Assembly: GCA_030146905.1 (NCBI GenBank)
Contig: JASLAV010000860.1
Location: 1 to 5,197 of the forward strand
DNA: 5,197 nucleotides
Source of the DNA: Lentzea sp.
GTDB lineage: Bacteria; Actinomycetota; Actinomycetes; Mycobacteriales; Pseudonocardiaceae
Direction of reading: 5' to 3'
In this document: in pieces, positions 1 through 5,197 of the stretch
Position numbering within the stretch: the stretch's first letter is position 1
How the letters are laid out: the number at the start of each line of letters is the position of its first letter
Position numbers and translations under genes: made by a program
The notes under the pieces: generated by a model
What the model saw: only the letters and a program-made list of their open reading frames with translations
Databases searched by the model: none
Told to the model about the DNA's origin: nothing

Positions 1-2
1 CC

Positions 3-164
3 TCCTACACGCCGACGCTGGTCGAGCTGGGCCCGCCGATCCGGCTGGTGGACCTGACGCGGGCGCCCGTGACGGCTCGGCGGACCGAGGCGATCGCACG
101 GACCGAGGGCGTGGTGTTCAGCATGGGGGCCAACCAGCAGGGGCTGACCAGGGCGCGGCCGTGA
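3..164 (+). CDS. C-terminal end of an unidentified protein (5' truncated)
   Basis: An open frame enters from the left edge and gives 53 residues before TGA at 162-164. The codons end almost entirely in G or C, as expected for a real actinobacterial gene. The segment begins SYTPTLVELGPP and ends ANQQGLTRARP. I see no membrane segment, no metal or nucleotide motif and no family signature in this tail, so I give no function. The gene runs in the same direction as the toxin-antitoxin pair but is separated from it by about 105 bp that appears to hold a separate promoter, so it is probably not part of that operon. Confidence 0.6.
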   Translation, partial: SYTPTLVELGPPIRLVDLTRAPVTARRTEAIARTEGVVFSMGANQQGLTRARP

Positions 165-190
165 CCACCCGAAAGGCTGGAAGTGGTTTT
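164..190 (+). terminator. weak candidate intrinsic terminator after the left-edge gene
   Basis: ACCAC (164-168) can pair with GTGGT (183-187). CC at 169-170 can also pair with GG at 179-180 across a small AA bulge. A short T run (187-190) follows. The stem is short and the T tract is minimal, so this is only a possible terminator placed correctly just after the stop codon. Confidence 0.25.
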
Positions 191-233
191 CGGCTCAGGC
201 GCGAATGGCCAAATCCTGCTGCGCGCTCACCGT

Positions 234-239
234 TAGGAT
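234..239 (+). promoter_or_regulatory. candidate -10 element of the toxin-antitoxin promoter
   Basis: TAGGAT matches the actinobacterial housekeeping -10 form TANNNT and lies 31 bp before the antitoxin ATG, which would give a 5' leader of roughly 25 nt. No good TTGACN box is present 16-19 bp upstream (the bases there are AAATCC or similar). The promoter is therefore either weak, extended or autoregulated. The site partly overlaps a GGATCC palindrome, a plausible but unproven place for antitoxin binding. Confidence 0.35.
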
Positions 240-253
240 CCGGAGATACGACT

Positions 254-262
254 GGGAGGAGG
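254..262 (+). promoter_or_regulatory. strong ribosome binding site of the antitoxin gene
   Basis: GGGAGGAGG ends 7 nt before the ATG at 270. This is a near-ideal Shine-Dalgarno sequence and fixes the start of the antitoxin gene. The toxin gene has nothing comparable, which fits antitoxin being made in excess. Confidence 0.75.
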
Positions 263-269
263 TGTCGCG

Positions 270-926
270 ATGGTCGACAAGTTCCATGATCCGCTTTTGA
301 CCCCGAAGGAGACTGCCCGGCATCTCCTGATCCCACGGTCCACCTTGTACTACTGGTTGGACGAGGAAGCTGACGGAACACCGCTTGTGCACAGGGTGAC
401 CCCAGAGCGCCGCGGGTGGCCTTCGGTGCCGTTCGTCGCGGTGGTCGAGGCTTACGTGCTGCGGTCATTGCGCGATCTTGGTCTGCGCAAGCACAAGATT
501 CGTGACGCGGCCGAGGCTGTGCGGAGAGAGTTCGGGACTCCGTACGGACTTGCGACGCGCAAGATCGTGACAGACGGTGTCGACATCTTCCTGGAATACG
601 CCGACGGCGACATCGCGCGCGTCGACGATCAACAGCGTCCCATCCGTGAGGTGCTGGATGGCTACCTGCGGTACATCGGTTGGGACAGCGGCGATGAGTT
701 CGCCTCAACGCTCAAGCTCCGGCAGTACCCGGACGTCGCACCTGTGATCATCGATCCCCGTTTCGGCTGGGGTGCACCGGTGATCGAGGCGAATCACGTT
801 CCGGTGGAAGCCGTCGTGAACATGTGGCTTGCCGGTGACTCTCTCGAAGACGTCGCTTACGAGTACGACCTCACTCCCGAACAAGCCGAGTCGATCTGCC
901 GAGCCGCCCAGCGTGACGTCGCCTGA
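270..926 (+). CDS. vapB: VapB45-like antitoxin (HTH plus DUF433)
   Basis: This 218-aa protein is the likely DNA-binding antitoxin and autoregulator of the downstream PIN-type toxin. An N-terminal helix-turn-helix of MerR-like style spans about residues 10-32 (TPKETARHLL..STLYYWL). A middle region follows at about 50-90. The C-terminal DUF433 domain covers about 156-214, with the typical pattern VIIDPRFGWGAPVI, then PVEAVVNMWLAGDS, then an HTH-like ending with DLTPEQAESICRAA. The long HTH-DUF433 layout matches Rv2018 (VapB45) of Mycobacterium tuberculosis. The start is set by the GGGAGGAGG site. The end overlaps the toxin start by 14 bases, which implies translational coupling. Only 38 of its first 50 codons end in G or C, clearly fewer than in the neighbouring menC, which suggests later acquisition. 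Family assignment is firm; the activity is inferred. Confidence 0.85.
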   Translation: MVDKFHDPLLTPKETARHLLIPRSTLYYWLDEEADGTPLVHRVTPERRGWPSVPFVAVVEAYVLRSLRDLGLRKHKIRDAAEAVRREFGTPYGLATRKIVTDGVDIFLEYADGDIARVDDQQRPIREVLDGYLRYIGWDSGDEFASTLKLRQYPDVAPVIIDPRFGWGAPVIEANHVPVEAVVNMWLAGDSLEDVAYEYDLTPEQAESICRAAQRDVA

Positions 927-1302
927 GTTCTTCCTCGACCGTGGCCTGGGCCGCGGCGTCGCCGACGGCTTGCGTGATCTCGGCTGGCAGATCCACCGCA
1001 TCGTGGACCACTTTCCCGATGACGCACAGCAGACCGATGACGAGGTCTGGCTTGAGTACGGGCTGGAGCGCGGCTGGGTACCGATGTGCAAAGACGGTCG
1101 GATCAAGGGCCGTCGTTCGGAGCGGGCCCCGAACGAGGAACGTGAGGCTGTTCTCTTCTACCTGGACAACCAGCAGCTTCGTCGGACAGAGATGATCAAT
1201 CGCTTTCACGGTGCAAGAGACGCGATTCACCGAGCGGTCGCGCGTGGCGGCCCGGCGATATACGCGGTCTCCGCGGAAGGAGTTCGCCGGACTTGGCCAT
1301 GA
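913..1302 (+). CDS. vapC: VapC45-like PIN-domain toxin, putative ribonuclease
   Basis: I start this gene at GTG 913, giving 129 residues that begin VTSPEFFLDRGLGRGVADGL. An in-frame ATG at 829 would add 28 residues that are only an out-of-frame reading of the antitoxin C-terminus, so I reject it. The protein fits the PIN-like family of Rv2019 (VapC45): an early acidic residue in FFLDRGLG (D9), an acidic cluster TDDEVW (D42, D43, E44) and D61 in CKDGRI. These are the expected metal-binding positions of a PIN nuclease that cleaves RNA. No Shine-Dalgarno site precedes the GTG, so translation probably depends on the 14-base overlap with the antitoxin gene. The stop lies 12 bp from the convergent menC stop. 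The pairing with a DUF433 antitoxin supports the call strongly; which RNA is cut cannot be told. Confidence 0.8.
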   Translation: MTSPEFFLDRGLGRGVADGLRDLGWQIHRIVDHFPDDAQQTDDEVWLEYGLERGWVPMCKDGRIKGRRSERAPNEEREAVLFYLDNQQLRRTEMINRFHGARDAIHRAVARGGPAIYAVSAEGVRRTWP

Positions 1303-1314
1303 GTGTCGACCGGC

Positions 1315-2259
1315 TCACCGACTGAGCTTGCTCAACACCCGGCCGTACCTGTCGGCCCACGCCCGGTCGGCGCTCTCGAACTCCCCGACGCGGTCCGGCA
1401 CGGGCGCCTTCGTGAGCACCGGCAGGTACCCGTCCACCGGTACCAGCGAGTCGCTCGTCACGTCCCCGTCCAGCAACTGCAGCGTGGCCAGCCCACACGC
1501 GTAGTCGAGCTCCGGCAACGCCGCCGCCAGCGCCACCCCGGCAGCCATGCCCACCGACGTCTCCAGCGCCGACGACACCACGCACGGCAGCCCGCACGCC
1601 TCGGCCACCTCGAGGGCCCTCCGCACGCCCCCGAGCGGCGCCACCTTGATCACCGCGATGTCCGCCGCGCCCGACACCGCCACCTTGAGCGGGTCCTCGG
1701 CCTTGCGGATCGACTCGTCCGCGGCGATCGGCACGCCTGCCTTCCTGCGCACCGCGGCGAGCTCGTCCAGCGTGCGGCACGGTTGTTCCACGTACTGGAG
1801 GCCGCCGGCCGCCCTGTCCATGGCCTTGATCGCCGTGACGGCCGTGTCGACGTCCCACAGCATGTTCGCGTCGACTCGCACGAACCCACGTGGGCCCAGT
1901 GCGTCGCGGACCGCTTCGAGCCGTTCGCAGTCCTCCGCCAGCGTCGACTCGGCCACCTTCACCTTGGCCGTCGAGCACCCCGAGCGCGCCACGATCTCGT
2001 GCGCCTTCTCCGGGCCGACCACCGGAACCGTGCAGTTGACCGGGATCCGTGAACGGACCGGCGCCGGCCAGCCCTCGTTCGCGGCCTCCAGCGCGCACGC
2101 GAGCCACGCCGTGGACTCGTCGTCGTCGTACTCCTCGAACGGGCAGAACTCGCCCCACCCCGCCGGTCCCTCGATCAGCAGGCCGGTGCGCTGGGTGATG
2201 CCGCGGAAACGGGCGCGCATCGGGATGGAGTAGGCGTGCACGTGCCGATTCAAGCGCAC
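1315..2259 (-). CDS. menC: o-succinylbenzoate synthase (MenC), menaquinone biosynthesis
   Basis: This 314-aa enolase-superfamily enzyme dehydrates SHCHC to o-succinylbenzoate in the cytoplasm, a step of menaquinone synthesis. The N-terminal capping domain includes FRGITQRTG and GPAGWGEFCPFE (residues 18-42). The barrel carries the KVK motif (K99 and K101, with K101 the expected catalytic base). The three metal ligands are D130 in VRVDAN, E158 in YVEQP and D181 in ADES. The second catalytic lysine is K205 in VIKVAPLGG. Length and motif set match the short actinobacterial MenC form. The GTG start at 2259 is supported by GGAG 8 nt upstream and overlaps the lipoprotein gene by 10 bases; GTG at residue 7 is an alternative without a ribosome site. 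Of its first 50 codons, 47 end in G or C. It is the last gene of the minus-strand cluster, so it is probably co-transcribed with the two-component genes. Confidence 0.93.
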   Translation of the reverse strand: MRLNRHVHAYSIPMRARFRGITQRTGLLIEGPAGWGEFCPFEEYDDDESTAWLACALEAANEGWPAPVRSRIPVNCTVPVVGPEKAHEIVARSGCSTAKVKVAESTLAEDCERLEAVRDALGPRGFVRVDANMLWDVDTAVTAIKAMDRAAGGLQYVEQPCRTLDELAAVRRKAGVPIAADESIRKAEDPLKVAVSGAADIAVIKVAPLGGVRRALEVAEACGLPCVVSSALETSVGMAAGVALAAALPELDYACGLATLQLLDGDVTSDSLVPVDGYLPVLTKAPVPDRVGEFESADRAWADRYGRVLSKLSR

Positions 2260-2753
2260 TTCTGGAACTCCAGCGAATGCCCGCTACCGCGCAGGTTCAC
2301 GGTGCCGACCGGCTGGACACCGAGCAACGTGCAGACGATCTGCTGGACGGCCAGGTGGCTGAGCTGCGAGACGTCGCCGGAGATGTGCACGTCGAGCCCG
2401 TTGGCGACCCGGTCCACGATGGCGGGCGCGGCGTCGAACGGGACCTCGGTGGTGAAGCCGCGGGACTTCTCGGCGTCGGTCGGGCCCTGAGCCAGCAGGC
2501 TGATCACGTCGTACCCGCTCAGGCCGCCCTGTGGCCGGCTGACCGGGACGACGTCGCCGCCGGAGACCCAGAAGAGCGACGGCGAGGTGTTCTCGACGGG
2601 ACCGGTCGGGGCCTGGAGGCCGGGAATCGGGTCGGTGGGCCGGATGCCGCACCCGGTGAGCACGGCGAGGGCCAACGCGACCAGGCCGAGCTTGCGCAGA
2701 ACACCGCGCCGAGGTGCGCTCCCCACGGCGGCGTTGAAGATTTCGAACCTCAC
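2250..2753 (-). CDS. GerMN-like lipoprotein, accessory to the two-component system
   Basis: From GTG 2753 the product is 167 aa. The n-region ends RRGVLRKLG, then comes the hydrophobic core LVALALAV and a lipobox LTGC (residues 32-35), so it should be lipidated on C35 and anchored outside the membrane. The mature part contains YDVISLLAQGPTDAE, GFTTEVP and later AVQQIVCTLL and VNLRGSGHS, the pattern of the GerMN fold also found in LpqB (about residues 79-160). Placement after a sensor kinase resembles the mtrAB-lpqB arrangement and, as I recall, a lipoprotein gene near Streptomyces afsQ1-afsQ2. It may modulate the kinase; this is inference. The start is uncertain: ATG 2825, GTG 2726 and GTG 3005 are in frame, but only 2753 has a good ribosome site, and an ancestral start at 2998 seems to have been displaced (see the repeats). 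It overlaps menC by 10 bases. Confidence 0.75.
   Translation of the reverse strand: MRFEIFNAAVGSAPRRGVLRKLGLVALALAVLTGCGIRPTDPIPGLQAPTGPVENTSPSLFWVSGGDVVPVSRPQGGLSGYDVISLLAQGPTDAEKSRGFTTEVPFDAAPAIVDRVANGLDVHISGDVSQLSHLAVQQIVCTLLGVQPVGTVNLRGSGHSLEFQKCA
2268..2271 (-). promoter_or_regulatory. ribosome binding site of menC inside the lipoprotein gene
   Basis: On the minus strand GGAG lies 8 nt before the GTG at 2259. It decides the menC start and places its initiation signal within the last codons of the preceding lipoprotein gene. Confidence 0.6.
2663..2699 (-). repeat. direct repeat copy B, within the lipoprotein signal peptide
   Basis: These 37 bp encode LRKLGLVALALA of the lipoprotein signal peptide plus one base. 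They match 2896-2932 at 35 of 37 positions in the same orientation. The two differences fall in one leucine codon (TTG here, CTC in the other copy), so the protein sequence is unchanged. Confidence 0.9.
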
Positions 2754-2759
2754 GACTTG

Positions 2760-2766
2760 CTTCCTC
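2760..2766 (-). promoter_or_regulatory. ribosome binding site favouring the GTG 2753 lipoprotein start
   Basis: On the minus strand GAGGAAG ends 6 nt before GTG 2753. None of the other in-frame starts that I examined (ATG 2825, GTG 2726) has a comparable site, so this chooses the annotated start. Confidence 0.5.
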
Positions 2767-2824
2767 GGGGTGGCCGTGGCGAGAGCGTCGCTGTGCGAAG
2801 GGGCCGCGGAGCCGGACAGGGTCA

Positions 2825-2998
2825 TCACCGCCCGCCGCCTGAGCGCGGTCGCGGCGCTTCGGCACCAGCCGTGCGCGCCACGGTGGGCTGAATCGCGGCG
2901 AGGGCGAGCGCGACCAGGCCGAGCTTGCGCAGGGGTCCCCTCCAGGGGGTCCCCCTGTTTCCATTCTCCCAGCCGGCACCGACAGTTTTCGGCTTCAC
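2825..2998 (-). CDS. 57-aa signal-peptide-like ORF, possible displaced 5' end of the lipoprotein gene
   Basis: GTG at 2998 overlaps the kinase TGA in a GTGA junction, and GGGGGG lies 6 nt upstream of it. The product starts MKPKTVGAGW, carries LRKLGLVALALA at residues 23-34, continues AIQPTVARTAGAEA and ends with an Arg/Gly-rich tail. The TGA shares one base with ATG 2825. It could be a small exported peptide, since ARTAGA-EA resembles a signal peptidase I site. More probably it is the original start of the lipoprotein gene: deleting 233 bp between the direct repeats would fuse residues 1-34 in frame to VLTGC of the lipoprotein, giving a normal lipoprotein of about 171 aa that overlaps the kinase gene. 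Whether this ORF is translated into anything useful is unknown. Confidence 0.35.
   Translation of the reverse strand: MKPKTVGAGWENGNRGTPWRGPLRKLGLVALALAAIQPTVARTAGAEAPRPRSGGGR
2896..2932 (-). repeat. direct repeat copy A, proximal to the kinase gene
   Basis: This is the second copy of the signal-peptide core, 233 bp from copy B. As 233 is not a multiple of three, the copies are in different frames. Copy A encodes the same LRKLGLVALALA, but in the 57-aa ORF that begins at the kinase stop. Just upstream of both copies the encoded residues also resemble each other (PWRGP before A, PRRGV before B), so the similarity extends slightly beyond the DNA-level match. Confidence 0.9.
2931..2956. repeat. 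two adjacent G/C-rich palindromes
   Basis: AGGGGTCCCCT (2931-2941) and AGGGGGTCCCCCT (2944-2956) are perfect odd-length palindromes around a central T, two bases apart. They can also pair with each other into one longer hairpin with a T-T mismatch. They lie directly beside direct-repeat copy A and within the 57-aa ORF (encoding RGTPWRGP on the minus strand). No T tract follows on the minus strand, so a simple intrinsic terminator is unlikely. They may be structural, or a scar linked to the rearrangement. Confidence 0.7.
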
Positions 2999-4377
2999 CG
3001 CTCACCCCCCAGCGGCAGCCGCAGCGTGAACAGCGCCCCGCCCCCAGGCCGGTTGGCGGCGACCAGCGTGCCCCCGTGCAGCCGGGCGTTCTCCCAGGCG
3101 ATGGCCAGCCCGAGCCCGCTGCCCTCCGACCGCCCCCGAGCCGAGTCGGCCTTGTAGAACCGCGCGAACACGTGCGGCAGCACCTCCGAGGGCAGTCCTG
3201 GGCCCGAGTCGGCCACCTCGATCACCAGGAACGAGTCGGTTACGGACAACCCGACGGTCACCGGTGGTGAGCCGTGCCGCAGGGCGTTGCCGACCAGGTT
3301 CGCCACGATCACGTCGAGCCGTCGCGGGTCGAGCCGGGCGCGCACCCCTGACGGCAGCGTCGCCGTCACGTCCGACGAGAACCCGCGCATCCGCAGGCAC
3401 GAGAGCACCACCTCGGCCACGTCCACGTCGTCCAGCGCCAGGGCCGCTGTGCCCGAGTCGAAGCGGGTGACCTCGATCAGGTCGTTCACCAGTCGTGTCA
3501 GGTTCTGCGTCTCCCGGTTCACCAGCCGTGCCGCCTGGCCCGCCACGCCCGGCAGTGAGGCCGTTTCGGCGTCCAGCAAGTCCGTCACGGCGGTCATCGC
3601 GGCGAGGGGGGTTCGCAGTTCGTGCGACACGTCTGCCACGAACCGGCGTGCGTCTGCCTCCATGCGGCGCAGCTCGCCGACGTGGTGCTCCAAAGAAGAA
3701 GCTGTGCTGTTGAACGTCGTCGAGACGGACGCCAGCTCGTCGCGGCCCCGCACGGGCACGCGTGCGGTGAGGTCGCCCTGGCCGAGCTGCCAGGCCGCCA
3801 GCTGCAGCTCGCGGACGGGGCGGAGCACACCCCGTGAGGCCAGGAAGCCCAGGGCCAGTGCCAGGACCAGGCCCGCGCCACCGATCAGCCACGCGTTGCG
3901 GGCCAGCTCGCCGACGAACTCGGTCTCCGACGTGAACGGCCGCAGCACGTACACCTCGATGCCCGACGGCCCGCCGGTGGACGTCACCCGCAGCTGCATC
4001 CCCACCACCAGCCACACGCCGTCCCCGTACGGCACGCGTTGCCAGCCCACGCGTCCTGACGACACCAGGCGGCGCAGCTCGGGGGTGATCACCGAGGTGT
4101 CCATGCCGCCGGCGGAGATGCCGTTGCCGTACGCCACGGCCGCGTCCTGGCGTCCGGAGACGCGGCCGGCGATGCGCTCCAGAGCGGCGGCCGAGAGCGG
4201 TCTCGTGGACAACGGGTAGAGCTGCTCGACGCGGTTCGTGATCTCGATGACGGCGTTGTCCTGGGCGCGCTGCACGATGGCGTCGCGCGCACGGACGTAG
4301 CCGGCGCCGGCCACCGCCACGGCCGTCACGACGCTCAGGAACCCGAACGCGAGCAGCAGCCGCAGGCGCAGCGTCAC
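2995..4377 (-). CDS. afsQ2: AfsQ2-like sensor histidine kinase
   Basis: The 460-aa membrane kinase starts at GTG 4377, which overlaps the regulator stop in a GTGA junction. An upstream in-frame ATG at 4473 would only read through the regulator gene out of frame. The first membrane helix is at about residues 4-27. An extracytoplasmic sensor region spans about 28-160. The second helix is at about 162-182, followed by HAMP (about 180-233). The dimerisation domain has the H-box DVSHELRTP with phospho-acceptor H252. The ATPase domain has the N-box ANLVGNALRH (N364), G1 DSGPG (390-394), F-box FARFYKAD (404-411) and G2 GSGLGLAI (419-426). All core residues are present, so it should be active: it autophosphorylates and passes phosphate to the adjacent regulator. 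The symbol follows from pairing with an AfsQ1-like regulator; the sensor domain shows no recognisable ligand motif. Confidence 0.88.
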   Translation of the reverse strand: MTLRLRLLLAFGFLSVVTAVAVAGAGYVRARDAIVQRAQDNAVIEITNRVEQLYPLSTRPLSAAALERIAGRVSGRQDAAVAYGNGISAGGMDTSVITPELRRLVSSGRVGWQRVPYGDGVWLVVGMQLRVTSTGGPSGIEVYVLRPFTSETEFVGELARNAWLIGGAGLVLALALGFLASRGVLRPVRELQLAAWQLGQGDLTARVPVRGRDELASVSTTFNSTASSLEHHVGELRRMEADARRFVADVSHELRTPLAAMTAVTDLLDAETASLPGVAGQAARLVNRETQNLTRLVNDLIEVTRFDSGTAALALDDVDVAEVVLSCLRMRGFSSDVTATLPSGVRARLDPRRLDVIVANLVGNALRHGSPPVTVGLSVTDSFLVIEVADSGPGLPSEVLPHVFARFYKADSARGRSEGSGLGLAIAWENARLHGGTLVAANRPGGGALFTLRLPLGGER

Positions 4378-5054
4378 AGCGGTCCGAAGCGGTAGCCGAA
4401 GCCGCGCACGGTCTGGACGTACACGGGTGCCGCGGGGTCGTCCTCGATCTTCGAACGCAGCCGCTGCACGCACGCGTCGACCAGCCGCGAGTCGCCGAGG
4501 TAGCCCTGGTCCCAGACCGACTGCAGCAGCTGCTGGCGCGACATCACGCGGCCGGGTGACGACGAGAGCTCCAGCAGCAGCCGCAGCTCGGTCGGCGCCA
4601 GCGACACCGGGCGGCCGAGGCGGGTCACCACGAGGCCGTCGCGGTCGATCGTCAGGTCGCCGTGGCGCTCGGCCGCCACCTCGACCACCGAGACGGTCGA
4701 CCGGCGCAGCACGGCGCGGATGCGCGCTTCGAGGACGCGTGGCTGGGCGGGTTTGGCCACGTAGTCGTCGGCGCCGGCCTCCAGACCCGCGACCACGTCG
4801 ATGTCGTCGTTGCGCGCGGTCAGCATGATGATCGGGAGGTCACCGGACGCGCGGATGCGGCGGCACACCTCGAAGCCGTCGACGCCGGGCAGCATCAGGT
4901 CCAGCACGACGACGTCCGGCGCGACGCTCGTCAGCAGTTCGAGGCCCTCCTCGCCCGTGCACACCGCGTCCACGGTGTGTCCCTGGTAGGTCAGGGCGAG
5001 CGACAGTCCCTCGCGGACCGCCTCGTCGTCCTCGATCAGCAGTACGCGCGGCAT
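4374..5054 (-). CDS. afsQ1: AfsQ1-like OmpR-family response regulator
   Basis: This 226-aa DNA-binding response regulator has an intact receiver domain at residues 1-117: the acidic pair D9-D10, phospho-acceptor D52 in VLDLMLPG, T79 and K101 in AKP. A winged-helix effector domain follows at about 131-224, with PTELRLLLEL, the recognition-helix stretch DSRLVDACVQRLRSKIE and the final TVRGFGYRF. The segments GFEVCRRIR, LTARNDDIDVV, SRQQLL and YLGDSRLVDACVQRLR closely resemble Streptomyces AfsQ1 as I remember it, a regulator linked to antibiotic production and nitrogen metabolism. The ATG at 5054 agrees with the family N-terminus (MPxxLLIEDD). GGAGG lies too close (2 nt), so GGGAAGG at 9 nt is the likelier ribosome site. 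A candidate AfsQ1 box lies about 46 bp upstream, suggesting autoregulation. The kinase gene follows in GTGA overlap. Confidence 0.9.
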   Translation of the reverse strand: MPRVLLIEDDEAVREGLSLALTYQGHTVDAVCTGEEGLELLTSVAPDVVVLDLMLPGVDGFEVCRRIRASGDLPIIMLTARNDDIDVVAGLEAGADDYVAKPAQPRVLEARIRAVLRRSTVSVVEVAAERHGDLTIDRDGLVVTRLGRPVSLAPTELRLLLELSSSPGRVMSRQQLLQSVWDQGYLGDSRLVDACVQRLRSKIEDDPAAPVYVQTVRGFGYRFGPL

Positions 5055-5099
5055 GCCCTCCAGCCTTCCCGACGGGTCTCATGGGGACGTTCGTGCGAC

Positions 5100-5115
5100 G
5101 TCATCGTTGCGTAAC
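5100..5115 (+). promoter_or_regulatory. candidate AfsQ1 box upstream of the regulator gene
   Basis: GTCAT-N6-GTAAC matches the AfsQ1 consensus GTnAC-N6-GTnAC (recalled from Streptomyces work) at all defined positions except the last base of the first half. It lies 45-61 bp before the regulator's ATG, a position suitable for autoregulation or for control of a divergent gene. I could not find a convincing -10 or -35 pair beside it. Confidence 0.45.
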
Positions 5116-5162
5116 GACGTCCCGTGCGCAGTGGTTGGAGGGCCATCACGCCGGCCAGCAGG

Positions 5163-5195
5163 TCAAGCACCCAGCCGCTTGCGCACCCAGCCGGA
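5163..5195 (-). CDS. possible C-terminal tail of an upstream minus-strand gene
   Basis: One minus-strand frame entering from the right edge reads SGWVRKRLGA followed by TGA at 5165-5163. Eight of its ten codons end in G or C, and a basic tail of this type is common at protein ends. The piece is too short to identify. Another minus-strand frame is open from the edge through to about 5035, but its third positions are much less biased. If the call is right, the gene ends about 108 bp before the regulator and is transcribed in the same direction. Confidence 0.25.
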   Translation of the reverse strand, partial: SGWVRKRLGA

Positions 5196-5197
5196 AG

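Noticed and set aside
829..912. Upstream ATG extension of the toxin gene
   Set aside because: The added 28 residues are low-complexity Ser/Thr/Pro-rich sequence that only mirrors antitoxin codons in another frame, and the family begins just before FFLDR. GTG 913 fits better.
1323..1334. TGAGCTTGCTCA palindrome near the convergent gene ends
   Set aside because: It is short, lies inside the menC coding region and has no T tract, so a bidirectional terminator is not supported.
1196..2158. Long Arg/Gly-rich minus-strand ORF of 320 aa
   Set aside because: It is a shadow of menC and the toxin gene in a G/C-biased genome; it has no domain, and menC has all catalytic residues in the other frame.
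2739..2749. GGTTCGAAATC on the minus strand, resembling a tRNA T-loop and hence a possible integration site
   Set aside because: The flanking bases do not form a five-pair T stem and no acceptor or anticodon arm is visible nearby, so it is probably chance.
4378..4473. Upstream ATG extension of the kinase gene
   Set aside because: It reads the regulator's DNA-binding domain out of frame and gives an Arg/Ala-rich stretch. GTG 4377 in GTGA overlap starts directly before the first membrane helix.
5116..5197. Start of a divergent gene such as the sigma factor sigQ beside afsQ1
   Set aside because: Forward frames are open to the edge, but their codon bias is weak and no ribosome site or sigma-factor motif is visible in the available bases.

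Overview
The window comes from a high-GC actinomycete. The evidence is strong G/C preference at third codon positions, frequent GTG starts, GTGA stop/start junctions and an actinobacterial-type MenC. The protein styles suggest a filamentous genus, perhaps Pseudonocardiaceae, but this is inference and not proven by the sequence.

Left part (1-1302, + strand). The end of an unidentified gene (3-164) is followed by a short intergenic region and then a two-gene toxin-antitoxin operon. The 218-aa antitoxin has an HTH and a DUF433 domain and resembles mycobacterial VapB45. The 129-aa toxin is a VapC45-type PIN-like protein whose GTG start lies inside the last codons of the antitoxin gene. This cassette is less G/C-biased than its neighbours and looks acquired.

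Middle and right part (5054-1315, - strand). Four genes run without real gaps except one: an AfsQ1-like OmpR-family response regulator, its AfsQ2-like sensor histidine kinase (GTGA overlap), a GerMN-like lipoprotein, and menC (o-succinylbenzoate synthase of menaquinone synthesis, overlapping the lipoprotein gene by 10 bases). The layout suggests envelope or nutrient sensing co-transcribed with a respiratory quinone gene. A 16-bp site upstream of the regulator matches the recalled AfsQ1 box, GTnAC-N6-GTnAC, at nine of ten defined positions, which suggests autoregulation.

The most unusual stretch is the roughly 240 bp between the kinase stop and the best lipoprotein start. It holds a second copy of the lipoprotein signal-peptide core as a 37-bp direct repeat (35/37 identical, 233 bp apart, so out of phase). 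That copy sits in a 57-aa ORF that starts at the kinase stop in GTGA overlap. Removing one repeat plus the intervening DNA would join this start in frame to the lipoprotein, so the locus looks like a lipoprotein gene split by an insertion or duplication. A pair of G/C-rich palindromes lies just beside the proximal repeat. The toxin and menC genes converge with only 12 bp between them. The far right end (5055-5197) holds the regulator's upstream region and possibly the last codons of another minus-strand gene.
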